A stretch of DNA of 64,000 bases, from contig CM067059.1 in assembly GCA_033980235.1 (NCBI GenBank), positions 21,364,494 through 21,428,493 on the forward strand, in the 5' to 3' direction. The position numbers and the translations under genes are program-made. Source of the DNA: Diadema setosum. Its lineage: Eukaryota > Echinodermata > Echinoidea > Diadematoida > Diadematidae. This document shows positions 14,001-27,900 of the stretch, piece after piece (positions within the stretch are counted from its first letter, which is position 1; each line of letters begins with the position of its first letter). The notes under the pieces were generated by a model. The model was not told the origin of the DNA and did not search any database. It saw only the letters and a program-made list of their open reading frames with translations.

Positions 14001-17000
14001 TACGTGGGTAATTCTTACTGATGCCCCCAATGATGTGTATTATTTGTATACAAGTTTATCCTTTGTAACTGATTATAGTTGAGCCAACCCAGCCTCACCA
14101 GGAGCTCCATGATTACCCTAACCAAAGTTCTAATCCATTCACACACATTGTTATTACTTGTATGAGCACTGTCATAGATACACTCATAATGCCATTAGGA
14201 AGGCATATCTTTCAGAGTATACTAACATTTTCAATTGTACTTTCACTCTTTTTTTGTTGAATTGTGTCACACCATGTCATGTAATTTGACAACATTATTC
14301 ACTGACTTAGGAAATGCAGAAATACATAGCCAACAAATGTTTTGGCTAGTGAAAGGCCCCTGTATGCATGTTAGGATTGCATGAAATTCGGACCTCAGGG
14401 ATTTGGGGATGATTTGCTACCTGATTCATACAACCTTACTCTAAGAATGACCAGTCTTGTTACCTCAGGCGCCTTGCTCTCTTCAAACTCCCGTGTCCAG
14501 CAGCGGATGAGGTCAAATCGGCTGACCAGAGAGATGACAAAGTCGTTGGGATCCATCAGACTCCCTCCAATCTGGGGAGGCAAGAAGAGAGGGCGTCATC
14601 AACCAATGCCTTCAGAAGACACAAACAAGTTCTTTACTGAAAGCAAGAGATTAAGCTGAGGGGTGAAGGATGAGGTGTGAGTTTTTCTTAGTACAAATAG
14701 ATCAGTTTAGATCAGCAGTTGTCACCTTACAAATTTCATTTGTAGCAGGTGACAAAATGAAAACTCACATCTCCAGTTTTTTACTGTTCATCAATGGGGT
14801 GGTGCAATTCAAAATGGAGGAGCTGGTGTGATTCAATGGATAAGACCACATATTATCAATCACAAGTTCCCTGGTTCAAGGCCCCTGGCTGCAGTGGGTG
14901 TGCCCCCAGACAAGGCACCATATCCTCATTTCCTTGTCCTTTAGAGTGGATTTAAAACCATCTCTGTCATGATTGCTTGTTTACATATATTAAACAAATC
15001 AATTTGATATCCAATATTCAAAATAATTCAAATGTCAGTACGTCATTTGTTGGGTTCTACAGATGTATTGTCAAACTAGCCACAGTGAGATTGTAATTTC
15101 ACTTACACAGAACTCCTAATATCTTTTCTCAAAAGATAAAAGCAAGTTACTCCTTTCTGTGTAAGTATGAATATGTGTTTATTTCAATTTTGAGGAATGT
15201 GCCAAACATGTGATTTACTGCAGATTTCATCAAGGCACTACATTACAAATTCTTTCCATGTAAAATACAAATGCGAAAGATGGGAACATGCGTACAGGCA
15301 GATCTGCACTAACGCACAGCCACGAGTGATTTGTGAAGCTTCAGCTAATTCTATTTGCCACACATTTTGTCTCATTGGACTTTTCACCCTTTCACCCTAA
15401 AATATATGACCTTACATAGGAGGTTAAGCTGCACGAGGTTCTTAAATCAAGAATTTGCATGCAATTTTTAACACCGTTTAGGCTCTAAACTGATCATATG
15501 CATAGCAGAGGCATGGAGGGAGTTAAAGGCAGTGACAGGTTATTACCTGTAGCATGAGGATATCCTTGTCATACATCTCCGTCTGGCACTTCACATTCTG
15601 GTAGTAGTAAATCTGTTGAGAGAAGGAACACACGAGGGTTTTGCTCACCCACAAATAACCAGCTTTACAGGGATGTTGCCATGGCAACACAATGCACAGA
15701 CACAAAAACAAATGCAAAGAAGTAAACTTGGCCATTCGGGGCCAGATGTGGAGCATTGTAATGTGTGACATACCCTGTGAAGTATGTACATGCTATTTGC
15801 CATTTGTCATAATTGATAGTTGTTATCCTAGGCATCATGCAGAAAATCATGTGAGATTATATTGGCCCATTCATTATTGATCTCACTGACTTGATTATTA
15901 CATTGTGGAGAACTTGAACAGTCCTTGATGTTTCCCCGAATCCTGCAAATTCATGTGCTGCCAAAGTGAATTCTGACTGTGGTGAGAAATTTGCTAATGT
16001 TGACCAATATACATACAAAATCTATTGGGACATCGTGCCACTTGTAAAAATGCAGATTCTATCAACATCACCACTCCCAAGAAGATTGTTCCTCTTGCCG
16101 AGGGTTTGATTCATATCTTTGTGACTAAAACAGAAATAAAACCCAACAATCCTCACTATATCACGATATTACTTTCACATAATTCAACCTGTGACAAAAA
16201 AGACAGAACCTGATGCCACTTATCAAGAATAACAGAAGTCTTTGGCAGTGTAAACATAATGCTGGCTGATGGTGAGGCACTGCAGCATAAAGGATGAAAC
16301 TCTTTCAACTGAAGGTCCCCAGATCAAATCCAGTCAAGTGCACAAGTTCTTGGACAATTTTTTTTTTTAACCCACTATGTCCCTCTCGACCTACATGTGT
16401 AAATAAGCACCTGGTAATGCCAGGGAGATGATAATGGCAGGGCCCTCTCATAGAGCAGTGGCAACACTGAAGAGGCTACCTTGGATAATAAAGACCAATA
16501 TATCATTACTATAATTATTATAATGATCATGCTGGCGAACCTGGTTTAAAAGCGAGAAGCCGTTTCTCCGCCACATCCCGGCATGCACCTGTGCAATGAG
16601 GACCTGGGTCCGAAGGGGATCTTCTATCAGCTCCTCCGGGAGGAGGGTCGGCTGTGGGGTCAAAGGTCACATCAAATTGTGAAATGGTGATCCATATCTT
16701 TCATAGTCATAGTTTCATAGTTTCATAGTTTATTTCCAATCAAAGAAAATCAAAACGTAATGCAAAGTATACATATCATAAAATGATATTGTCTACACTT
16801 TTACAAAAGGTTCATGTAATATACGAAATAAATTATATACATCAACATATGAACAATAATCAGAAGGAACGATGCGTATACATGTATACTTCGCGAGCTT
16901 TCAGAAAATAACTTCAATTTTGGAAAATAGCGATCCACAAAAAAGCTAAGCTTGTAGGACGTGGATCCTTAGATAATTGATGAGCAAGCAATATATTATT

Positions 17001-20000
17001 CAAGTTTGTTTTATTATTTTCTTACAGCATTTATATTAAATATAGATTACTTAAGTCGTTTGTAAAAATATAGCTATACGCTGGCTTCTACAATAATAGG
17101 AAATAAGTATCAATGCTAATGCCCAGACGGTGTTCATTGAACTGGTGTACCGCGAAAATATAAGAAGGACGACACACTCGTACAGACATTCAGTTACCCA
17201 CACACATATACGACACATATATCTTTGGGCACAGGGCGGCGAGAGTGAAAGAAGCATATGAACAAGCTTTCTGTCACTTGACTTGCGTCAAATGTCAAGT
17301 GTCAAACATATGTGACATTTTAAGTTCTTCCTCTCCTTTTGTTTTGCTTTTGATTTTATCGAGAAAATTCCTGAAAACAATGATGTGAATAAGTCAACTT
17401 TTAAAACATTACAGAATGTCACACTGCATAACTTCTGCTCTAACTCTGTTGATGGCAAATCACTTTTCCCTGTGTGTCAATACCAGGGGAGTAGTGGGCC
17501 AAAGGGAGTTAAAAAGGGTTCAATGTTCAATAAATGCAAACTTCAAAAGCTAGCATTCATTTTTAATCTTCCCCTATCAATGAGTACACTGCTACTAAAA
17601 ATTAGAGGATTCTTTTAACCCTATTCTAACTGGGGGGGGTCAAACTGACCCCCCCCCTCGACGTTTCGCGCCACGATTTCGCAACGCGCAAAGCTTTTGC
17701 CGCGTCGTTTCACGACTTTTTTCATTGAAGTCTCCCGCATATTTTGAGACCAAATTTGCGACGTCCGGGTTCACCGTTTTTAAGTTACGTAATGTTTTGC
17801 ATATGCATGTCAACCAAAAAACAGCTCAAATTCATGATATCGTGTGCAAATCCAATGCAAATTGTGTTTTTTGGTTAAATTGATATAAATTAGATTATTT
17901 CAACTTTTAACCATTGAAATTAATCAATTCTAGTGTAGATAAGCCTGAAAAAGTGCCTGCAACAAGTTTTGGCAAAAAAACAATGGAAAATAAAAGGATG
18001 AAAAAACAATAAAATACATACGAAATTAACAAAACAATAAAAAACAAAAGAAATTCATTTCAATTGAGCTATTTTTTTACACAAAAATTGTTTGATGTGT
18101 CTTGAGGAATTCTGACACAAAAATTCAGCAATCCTCCAGTCTTTTTAATGGAGTTATAGGTGAAAATATGATTTCATGCACTAATTTGCATAATTAATTT
18201 ATTAAAAATAGAAAGGCAATATTTTTCTATTGCATGACGATGTAATCTTGTAGTTGACATCAAGCTCTATCTTCAGGCAAAATTTCACGGCGATCGCGCG
18301 ATCGGCGGCCGAGATCTGAAGGGGGGGTCAAATTGACCCCCACTCAGTAAAAACTTGGTCTCAAATAGCCCAGTTAGAATAGGGTTAACCCTTTCTGTGT
18401 TAGAGAATTAGACAGTGTGTGTAATTCTATAGGGTTGTCTGTGCCAATTGGCAGTTAAAGCACACATAGGATTAATGGTCTACTGAAATGAAAACTGACG
18501 CTGGCTCTTGCACAGCAGTAGTACATGAAAATGACCCATCTTTTCCTTTTGACAAGTATCTACGACACACTGAGACAGCTACCTATTCTTAAAAGTCACC
18601 ATTGCAGGAACCAGCTAAGCATTCACCCAAGTTTGATAACACTTACTCCATTCATCAAACCCTCTGTGTAGAAATTGAGTCCATACCGGCCAAGGTGGAG
18701 ATGCAACCCTGGGGAACAAGATTTTACTCAGAGTAAGTTCACAGTTAACGAAACAAATAGCTAAAAATCCTGGATGGTTTACTCAAAATTAGTTTGTTTG
18801 CTTTTCAATGAAAAGTACACATATCTTTGACTTATCACTGAAAAATGTAGAAGATGATATCATTCCCCCTGCTTTCTGAGGGAGGCAAGTCAAGAGCTCT
18901 TTCATTAAGCTAGAAAAATGATAGCAAGTTAAATTCTCTCAATATTTTCCCATATCATATTCTTTTCTTAAAACATCACAATTTGTTGAATTCTCCTTAT
19001 CCAGTGGTGACGGCACCAAAACTTCAAAAAATCAAAACTTCTGAAGGGACTGTCTGATTCTCCTCAAACTTCACTAATGTGTTCTATTAACATTGCTACA
19101 TTCAATAAATTAACATATAAATTTCGGGTGACGTCCCCTTTAAAAACAAGTTAACAATCATGTACAAAAGATTAGAAAATATAAACGCATGGACAGTTGC
19201 CAACTACATGAACTTATTACCTCGAGCATTGCTATCTCCAGCACTGTTACTTACCAGCCAAGAATCTGACCAAAGAATAATGGACACTGACCGGCATTTC
19301 GCTCACAGAATATCTGATACAGCTGCTCACTTTATTGTTTACTGTAAGATTGAAAGACAGAACAAAACAGATAAAAGAATACGAAATGGAAATGGTACAT
19401 GACAAATGACAAGCAAAAAATTAACACAATTTTGCTGACATGCATTAAATCTGTAATGCTTTTAATTCAATTGTACATGTCTAAAAACACTCTCAGAAAA
19501 TGAGTAAGAAAACAAAAAACACAGAACAGGCCGACTTAATTGACAAAGAAAAAAAAATACACTCTGAAACTAGAAATGTCGCTTTGGCGACTGGTATGCC
19601 TCCGCCATAATGCATGATTTTCCCAATAGGTCTAGATAGTACATGTGGACACTGTGTGATTACATTTTCACAAAATTGGCAAAATATTGGAATGACAAGT
19701 TTGTCACAAATGTGTTGAATGTTCACCTTCCTTGACGTAGGTTTAATTGGATGAATAGGAGAGCATGTATCTAGGGATTTAAGGACTTTAACTTGACTTT
19801 GAACCATTCATACATTTAGGCATTGAGTAATTTTCAAGGTACAGGTGTGGAGAAAAAGTGCAATTTCTGAATTGAATAGTAAATTGTTACCATTTTCATC
19901 TGGCCCTTGACCCTAAAATTCATGAGATAATTACTTTCAGGTAGAACATGCATAATATGTACTAAGTTTCAAGGTAACTTGAGCCACTTCCAAAATATGG

Positions 20001-21881
20001 AGGAAAAAGTTAGTTCAGCACTTTCAATTGATCTTTGACCTTTTGACCTTTGAGGCAAAAAGAGAAAAAAAAAAAACTTTCCAGAGAATTTCTATTAGGT
20101 TACACACGCATACACCAAGTGTAAAAAAATAACCCTGCTGGCATTGCATAAATATGAGGGTAATAGTAAAATTTTGAAGTCTTGCACTTGACCTTTGACC
20201 CCATGAACCCTTCATTCTCTAGATAATCACTTCCAGTCAGTACATGTATATACTATGTTCCATGAAGATACCTTGAACAATTTTCCAAGGTACAGAGAAA
20301 AAACAGAAGTTTTAATATTTCTACTTGACCTTTTGACCTTTGACCTTTGACCTCATGACCCAAACTTTCACCAGAGAATCTTAATTGGGTAATACATGTA
20401 TACACTAAGTTCAAAGAAAATATCTTCAGGCATTCAATAGATATGGTGGAAATAGTGAAATTTTATGTATTTGACCCTGACCTTTGACCTTATGACCCAA
20501 CCTTTCACCAGAGAATCTTAATTGGGTAATACATGTATACACTAAGTTTCAAGAAAATATCTTCAGGCATTCAATAGATATGGTGGAAATAGTGAAATTT
20601 TATGTATTTGACCCTGACCTTTTGACCTTTGACCTTTGACCTCATGACCCAAACTTTCACGAGAGAATCTTAATTGGGTAATACATGTATACACTAAGTT
20701 TCAAGAAAATATCTTCAGGCATTCAATAGATATGGTGGAAATATTGAAATTTTATGTATTTGACCTTGACCTTTTGACCTTTGACCTTGAGCATGTGCAC
20801 CCAAAAGTTGATAGGCACAACTTCACCCCCTAATACACATACATGCCAAGTTTCATTAGGATACCTCAACAGGTTTCGATAGTTACCTTGTCCACAAAAT
20901 TCATTACGGACGGACGGAAGGACGGACGGACAGAAGGACGGACGGACGGACGGACAACCCGAAAACATAATGCCTCCGGCACCACTTCGTGGCGGAGGCA
21001 TAAATACAATATCAACAAAACAAAACTGCATCTTGATATTACTGCTCAGGATAGGGCAAGGAGGGATATGGCAGCGGTTTACCTTGAACATTCTCTCTTT
21101 CCATTTCTCTCGGGAGTTTTCTGAGAGCCGCCATCGTGGCCCTGTAGGCCTTGATCAGCAAAGACCTCTGAAAGAGGAGAAAAAAACGGTTTGAGGTGAT
21201 GAATCAGTAGACAGAATAACATCAACTATAGAAATGAGAAGGGGAAAAAAAATCAGCACTGCTTTCAAACTAAGGTGGTGATTAATGGTGTAGTTTTATG
21301 GACACCGACATTAGAGTTGTTGGTTGTGCCCTGGCCAGCATATCTGAATGAAAACTTAATTCCTGGAAATACCGTTTTTATTCTATTCTCAAACCAAAGG
21401 ACTAAACTCTCATTCTGGAAAAACAAAATTCTTTTTAAAGATTCCTATAAACTGATCACAATCAAATATTGTGAAAGCATATTGCCAAGCATAGCCACGA
21501 CAGGCATCTTCTATGTAATGTTTTGCAAACAGGACATTTCAAGACAACGTTCACCCAAATTTTCTTCAGATCTATAGTGCAAGTCATCGGGTGAGAATGA
21601 TAAGGGTGTTAAGTTGCCTCAAACACTGTGGCTTTGGTGGGCAACTTAATGCCCTTATAATTCTCTCCTGATTTTTGTCATGACTGTTTCCCGAAGAGAT
21701 GATGTGCTGGCACTTACATCGGACGCACACCAGTCTAGAAGGAGGGTGATGCATGGACCCAATCTGATCTGCATGGAGACAGCCATCTCCCACTCTGGGT
21801 CATACTCAATGTGATGGCCGACCTGACGCCTTACGTGGTCCATTGCCTAGATGTACGAAAGAGACAGACATAAAGACAGAC

Positions 21882-21913
<32 letters not shown>

Positions 21914-24900
21914 ATATTTTTGTCATGACATGTAGCTTCTCTCAAAAATGACTACAATTAATGCATTGACAGAATGTGGGAGTCACAGTTTTCTTGCATG
22001 TTCAACTAACCTTCAGAAGCACAAACTTTTTCTTGTTAATTCTGCCAGTTGGCAGGACTATGGCAAAGGCACCTTAACTGCTTTCTCTTATTTGTTGTTT
22101 TATTTTATTTTATTTATTTATTTATTTTTTTTTTTTTTTTTTTTTTTGGGGGGGGGGGGGGGGCTTTCGTGACCTTAGGAACAAAAAACAAAAAACAGCT
22201 AAATAACTTACATGCATACTGGTGAGAAGCTCCAGAAGAACTAGGACTCCCTCTATAACTCGCTCTCTCAGCACAGGCGTCCAAGGGTCCGGCTTGTTTG
22301 ACAGCACATACCTGGAACATCACAGAGAAAGCAAAGTGAAGCACCCCTTTTTCTTACCAAAGTGATAAAGTCACTGTCTTTTCTTATAGCTTAATGCTGA
22401 TTCCAAACAAGATATCTCTGCCTAAGGCTTCTGGCAGTGAGTCGGAACTCAGATGAGAGCATGGTTAGCAACAGTTGTGTTCACAGATGTTAGGGCTATA
22501 CAATATGTGAGGTTGTTCAGAACCGGTTTCCATGGGGATAAATGGCTATGACATCACACTTCAGTACCCCCATTATGAATGACACGAAGAGTGACCACTG
22601 CAGGCAGGTGACCACAGTAGACAGAATGGGACGGAGTCATACAAATGTCCATTTCTCTGTGAAAAAATTTGTATGTACTCTTAACATGCATTGGTTAGTG
22701 TGGATTCACTCACATGGAGATAGGTTTGATACTCTTTTCGGTGTCATTCTCACTATTGTCTTTGTGCAGCTCACTCAACGAGCTGATCCACTGACACAGT
22801 GCGATACTCATACAGAAGACTGGTTAACAATCACATTAAGTACACATGACCTAAACTTCGGTTCGAGACGAGGTTTATTTACCTCTTCTCATGCAGATTG
22901 TTTTTGTTTTTGTTTTTTCCCTTTGCTGTTGAAAAGATCTACATGCTATTAAAATGAAGGTTGATAAAGAGTACTGGCATTCACTGTTAATGGCCTAAAA
23001 CATCAAAACCCAGGGCATCTTTGTTCCTAGGTGGCAACTTTGATTTAGATTGTAACGATACCAGACACGAGTTCACACATACAAGTTTCCTTTTTCTAGT
23101 AGATACCTACAAAAGATGCATCATTCATCTGTGAGTCCATCACATTTCAATCCATGATAACCACTACTCTTTTCTTACATCCTTACCTTAGGTCAAATAG
23201 GGCACACTGAGCTCTCCGTATTGCATTTGGAGGATTTCTTCTAAACTGCAGCTTCCCTTCTCCTGAAAAGTAAATAGCATACAATTGACATGAAACAGTG
23301 ACAACCTAAAATAAGAAAAACTCAGGGCTGTTTGAGGAAAAAAAAGGGATGAATAAGAAATATCCTCAGAACTCAATACACATCCTCACTGAACTCTGAA
23401 AATAGCATTAAACTAAGTACATACATTTTGTAAATTAGTTACAGCATGTCTTTGATTATAAGCCAGGCCAAGAGGGTAATTTATCAGTTTTCTTTCTGGA
23501 TACCCATACTTTATATGTAGTATACTTCACAGTGTTTTCATTCTTGTTATTGCAAGGGTCAGCTGACACTTGTGAAATTAACAGTGGCAGCAGTGCGGAA
23601 AAAAAAAAAAATTTGCTCCAAAGCGCATACAACAGATGAGCACCGAGAGCAATTCAGACCCAATCCCCTCTGATAAAAAGTCAAGTGTCTATTACAGGCA
23701 TATGACATCCCAAAATGACTCTGGGATGAGCACTTGCCACCTGAAATGATTACATAACGGAAAATGACGACTTTTGTAACCACTCACCATCGACAAACTG
23801 TTTGGTCTGATCCACGTAACTCCTGAGAATGACGTAGAGGAGGTTGTGTTCTTCGACTAGCATGCGAGACTGTCAAGAAATGAGGAATGTGGTTTTGATT
23901 GACTCTGTTTTTGCTGCTTGAACATATCAATGTGAATGTGAAAGCTAACCGCATGTCGGCAATACAGAAAAACAAGCAGTGCAGTAAAATAAAAGATATG
24001 CTTAATTTCGATCATTCTCACAACATGACAAATATTACCAGGGTTTTCTGTTTGCTATATCACTGTCAAAATCTGTGATAGTACATGTATCTCTCTGTTT
24101 TTGGTTGTTGTTTTTCTTTTGTTGTTGTTGTTGAAAAGAGTGACTTTCTTACATTAAGTGTTGTCATTGGCAGCAAAAGAAGGCTGCAACAATTTAATAG
24201 TAAAACAATAGAATGGAAAATATAGAGTATTTCAAGAACATTATTCCCCTGCCTTCTGAAGGAGGTAGACATTTTCCAGTATATTAGAATGTGAAAACAT
24301 GTTAAATATGCCCTGTGATCTTACAAACTGTTGTAGTCTTCTCTACCAGCAATGACAGCACATGGATTTAACCACAATTTCAGACATTCAAAATGACTAA
24401 ATAAATTGTTGGATTTCTCTGAACTCCACTGATGTGTTATACTCATATTTCTGAATTCACTGATCCACAAATTGTTAAAGGTAAATTCTTGTTTAACAGA
24501 ACATTGACATAACACTTTCTGTCTTTATCAACAATATGACATAATATTTCTTTGCAGCCAATCCAGTCGAATCCTTTTTGAAAGTTCCAGAATCTATTCA
24601 AAATTTGAATCAATATTGAAATTGAAACTGATGTTTGTAGTTGACAATGTTGAGTCTTAAAACATTTTTAAAAGTGACTATAAAGACACTGATCATAAGA
24701 CTTTCTCTCATGTTCTATTAATGACAGCATGATACCAAAAAAGAAAAAGAAAAAGAAATTGAAGTTGAAATGTGTCAGATACCACATATATGACGGTACT
24801 TAATCTGCTTTTAGTTTTACTTTATCACTGTGCTGTTGCAGTCAATTTCATTAACACTGTACAGTGCTGAGGATAATACATTCCAAGTTTCATTAAATTC

Positions 24901-27900
24901 TGTCCAGCCATTTAAAAGTACTCTGATCATAAATCTGAATTGGGGGGGGGGGGGGGGGGGAGAACAAAATCAGCCCGCCAGAGCAAACGGTTTCCACTTA
25001 CGACAGTTGGGACAGTGAATATCTGGACTGACAGAGACGAAATGGACAGGGCGTGGTCATGATCATCGGTGACGTAATCAAGCAGGATCTTTGGGTAGTG
25101 CTGCAAACAAAGTGGAAGAAAAAACAACAACATTATAAAGAAAAACTTCCATTACATTTGCTCCTTTGACAATTGCTCCAATGAAACATAGCTCTGATCC
25201 TAACCTAACACTAAACTAAACCTAAAACCCTTTCACAACCCTAACCCTACGTTCTTGGAGAATATAACACCGGAGCCACTGTTGCAAGAGCAAAGGTCAT
25301 GTCATCTTAAGAAACATCTCATGAAGAAATACAACTAAAAAGTAATGCATTGCACTCAATGGCCTGGAAGCTATGGCAGAAGTGCAATTGCTAGCCATGT
25401 TTTCCTGTAGCAATATCACAAAAATAAACATAGTTTGCAGGACCTGAACAGCATAAAATCAAAATGACCCATGAAAAATTTGGTCTTAAAAGATGAAAGG
25501 AAGTAATCTCAAGCAATTAAATAAACTCAAAGGAGAGGAGTGGACTATTTTAACGCAATGTGCTTTAAATTTGAAGAGGATGTGGTTTTTAACTTAGTTT
25601 AAGAGCATTCACATGGCAAAATAAGTGTCAATTTCTGTCAGAGAAACCTACGTAGATACTTAAAACAACAAGATGAATTTATGTACGAAACACAATTGTA
25701 ATGAGAGAAACCACTAGATGAGCACTTCTTTTCTCTCTATGCTTATTTCATTCTGGTCTGTTGGTTCCTGGATTTGGTGTTTGTTCACATAACATTCGTG
25801 CCATCATAGAATCTCCTGAATTTCAACAGCAAGTCAGGAAAGTTATCAAAGCAGATATGAATTTGTGAGCGCAATCAATGTAAGAAGGAATGAACAAGGA
25901 AATTATGATGCAACAAATGGTGCAAAAAGAATGTATAAATAATTTACTGTATAAATGAATGTTTGTTTTGTTTGTACAAATAGGGCATGAATGAATGATG
26001 CATTAATGTAAGAATGAATGATGCACTAATGTAAGAATGAATGAACGAACAAATGAATGAATGAATGAATGAATGAATGGAATGAATGAATTAATATTTG
26101 GAGGACACAGGTTTGTTACCTTTGTGAAGACAGCAGCAAACTTTTTCTTGTGTTCAGCATCCATTAACAATGTGAGCATGAAGAGCTGGTGCCAGTGGGT
26201 TCTGGCAACTGTACAAATGCAACGAAAAAAATAACATGAAATGAAACAATGATTAGAAATTTCAGAAACTTATACAGCTGTAGTTGCAATAAGAGCCATT
26301 GTTGTTGTTGTCGTCGTCATCATAATAAATCTTACCAACAGTGACCTGTCCCATTATCATATGCAGGAGCACAAAACTTTGACAGTTTTGCATAAGACTT
26401 TGCAAATGAAGGACCTCCACCAAGTCCAGTGACATGGATGTTACAAGGCACTCATGGGGTCTTGATAAGAGAAAGTGTTATCTTCTAGATGGTGAGTGCA
26501 TGTAGTACTGGCATTATACAGTATACACAAAATATTAAGCGAGTCTAATTTTTAGCGCATTGGGACTTCCCAACAATTTTGCGAGTGGTTAAATTTGTGA
26601 TTGTGGAGTACAGTACTGAACGGAAAAATCTTTGCATGCACGTCACATTCATGTCGGGTTAGATTTAATATTTTCGCTTGTTTTTAGATTCGCGAATAGC
26701 ACCAAACTTGTGAAGTTCGTGAAATATTTGGTATATACAGTAAACAAAGCATAAGATGTACACATATAAAAAGTGTGGAAATTGTGAAAAATACTTCGAT
26801 AACTGCTCCAGAGGATGGCACTAACACCAGTACTGTTCAAAGAAAGATATTTCTTCCACAACTCAGAACTTAACACTGGTGTATGGCAAGCACAGACTGA
26901 TATAAAAAAAGAAAGAAGTTATGTAATACTGGCTCACCTTTCCACAGACTGGTATCATCCAGTATACACTCCTCAACTATCGCTCTACCCCGGTCTTCAT
27001 CCACCCAAAGCAGCTCCTGACATAGCAACACACGCAAGGCATCTACATTGTCCAGGATAAAGCAGGACAATTCACAAATGATGTGATACATTAGAAGTAT
27101 ACAGTATATAGAATATATACTATAATTATATGCACATAAATGACAATACTGAAATAATGAATCATTTTTTAAAGCATATAAACAACATCCACTGCGCTGC
27201 AAGAGTCACTTGATGCTATTTTACTGCACTGTCATCACATATGAAGGTTTTTCTGCATTCTGGGCCCTGCTGCATAAAATGATGCACTCAAACAAAAGTT
27301 ACCAAAGTCTAAAAAGTCAGGTATCAGCAAATCATAATTGTGCATTCACAGACTTAGGTTTAATTTTCTGGCTTATTTTTGATCTCAACTTTTATGTAAC
27401 AGGGCTGAAGCTGTTCATGCACTGTGGCGAGAACTCAAGATCAAGGTTGATTTTAGTGCAATCAGTCAAATAGCTGAACCCAGCCTTCCCCCAGAGAGAG
27501 AGAGAGAAAAAAAAAAGTTGCCTCTGAAGTACATGAATGTCTGTAAGTCAGTTAATTAGGAGACAATCATAGGAAGGTGTTCACTAAACCTGGCTACTAG
27601 TGCATTAAGAATTACTTGCAACTCACAGCTGCAGCCCGGTATACTCAATACTGAGATTACAGAGAAAAAAATGTAAAGATATTTGTGCCAACTTGGTGTC
27701 AATGAGAAATATCTGTCACAAAAATATGTGTATCACACCAAACAAATGACAACAAAACATCCTAACATATCCAAACCCTCCCCTTGATTGGGGGGGGGGG
27801 GATACTGTAAGAAGTGTCACAGGAATGAGTACAGCCACTTTGACACAAAACATGAATAGAAGCTGAAATCATCAAATTCACAGAATAAAAGAATTTGACT

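Noticed and set aside
14873..14883. B-box suggesting a tRNA gene
   Set aside because: No acceptor stem or anticodon arm pairs around it; better explained as a tRNA-derived SINE.
25200..25250. CTAACCC-like run as a telomeric repeat
   Set aside because: Too degenerate and short to distinguish from chance; mentioned only as a note in the intron entry.
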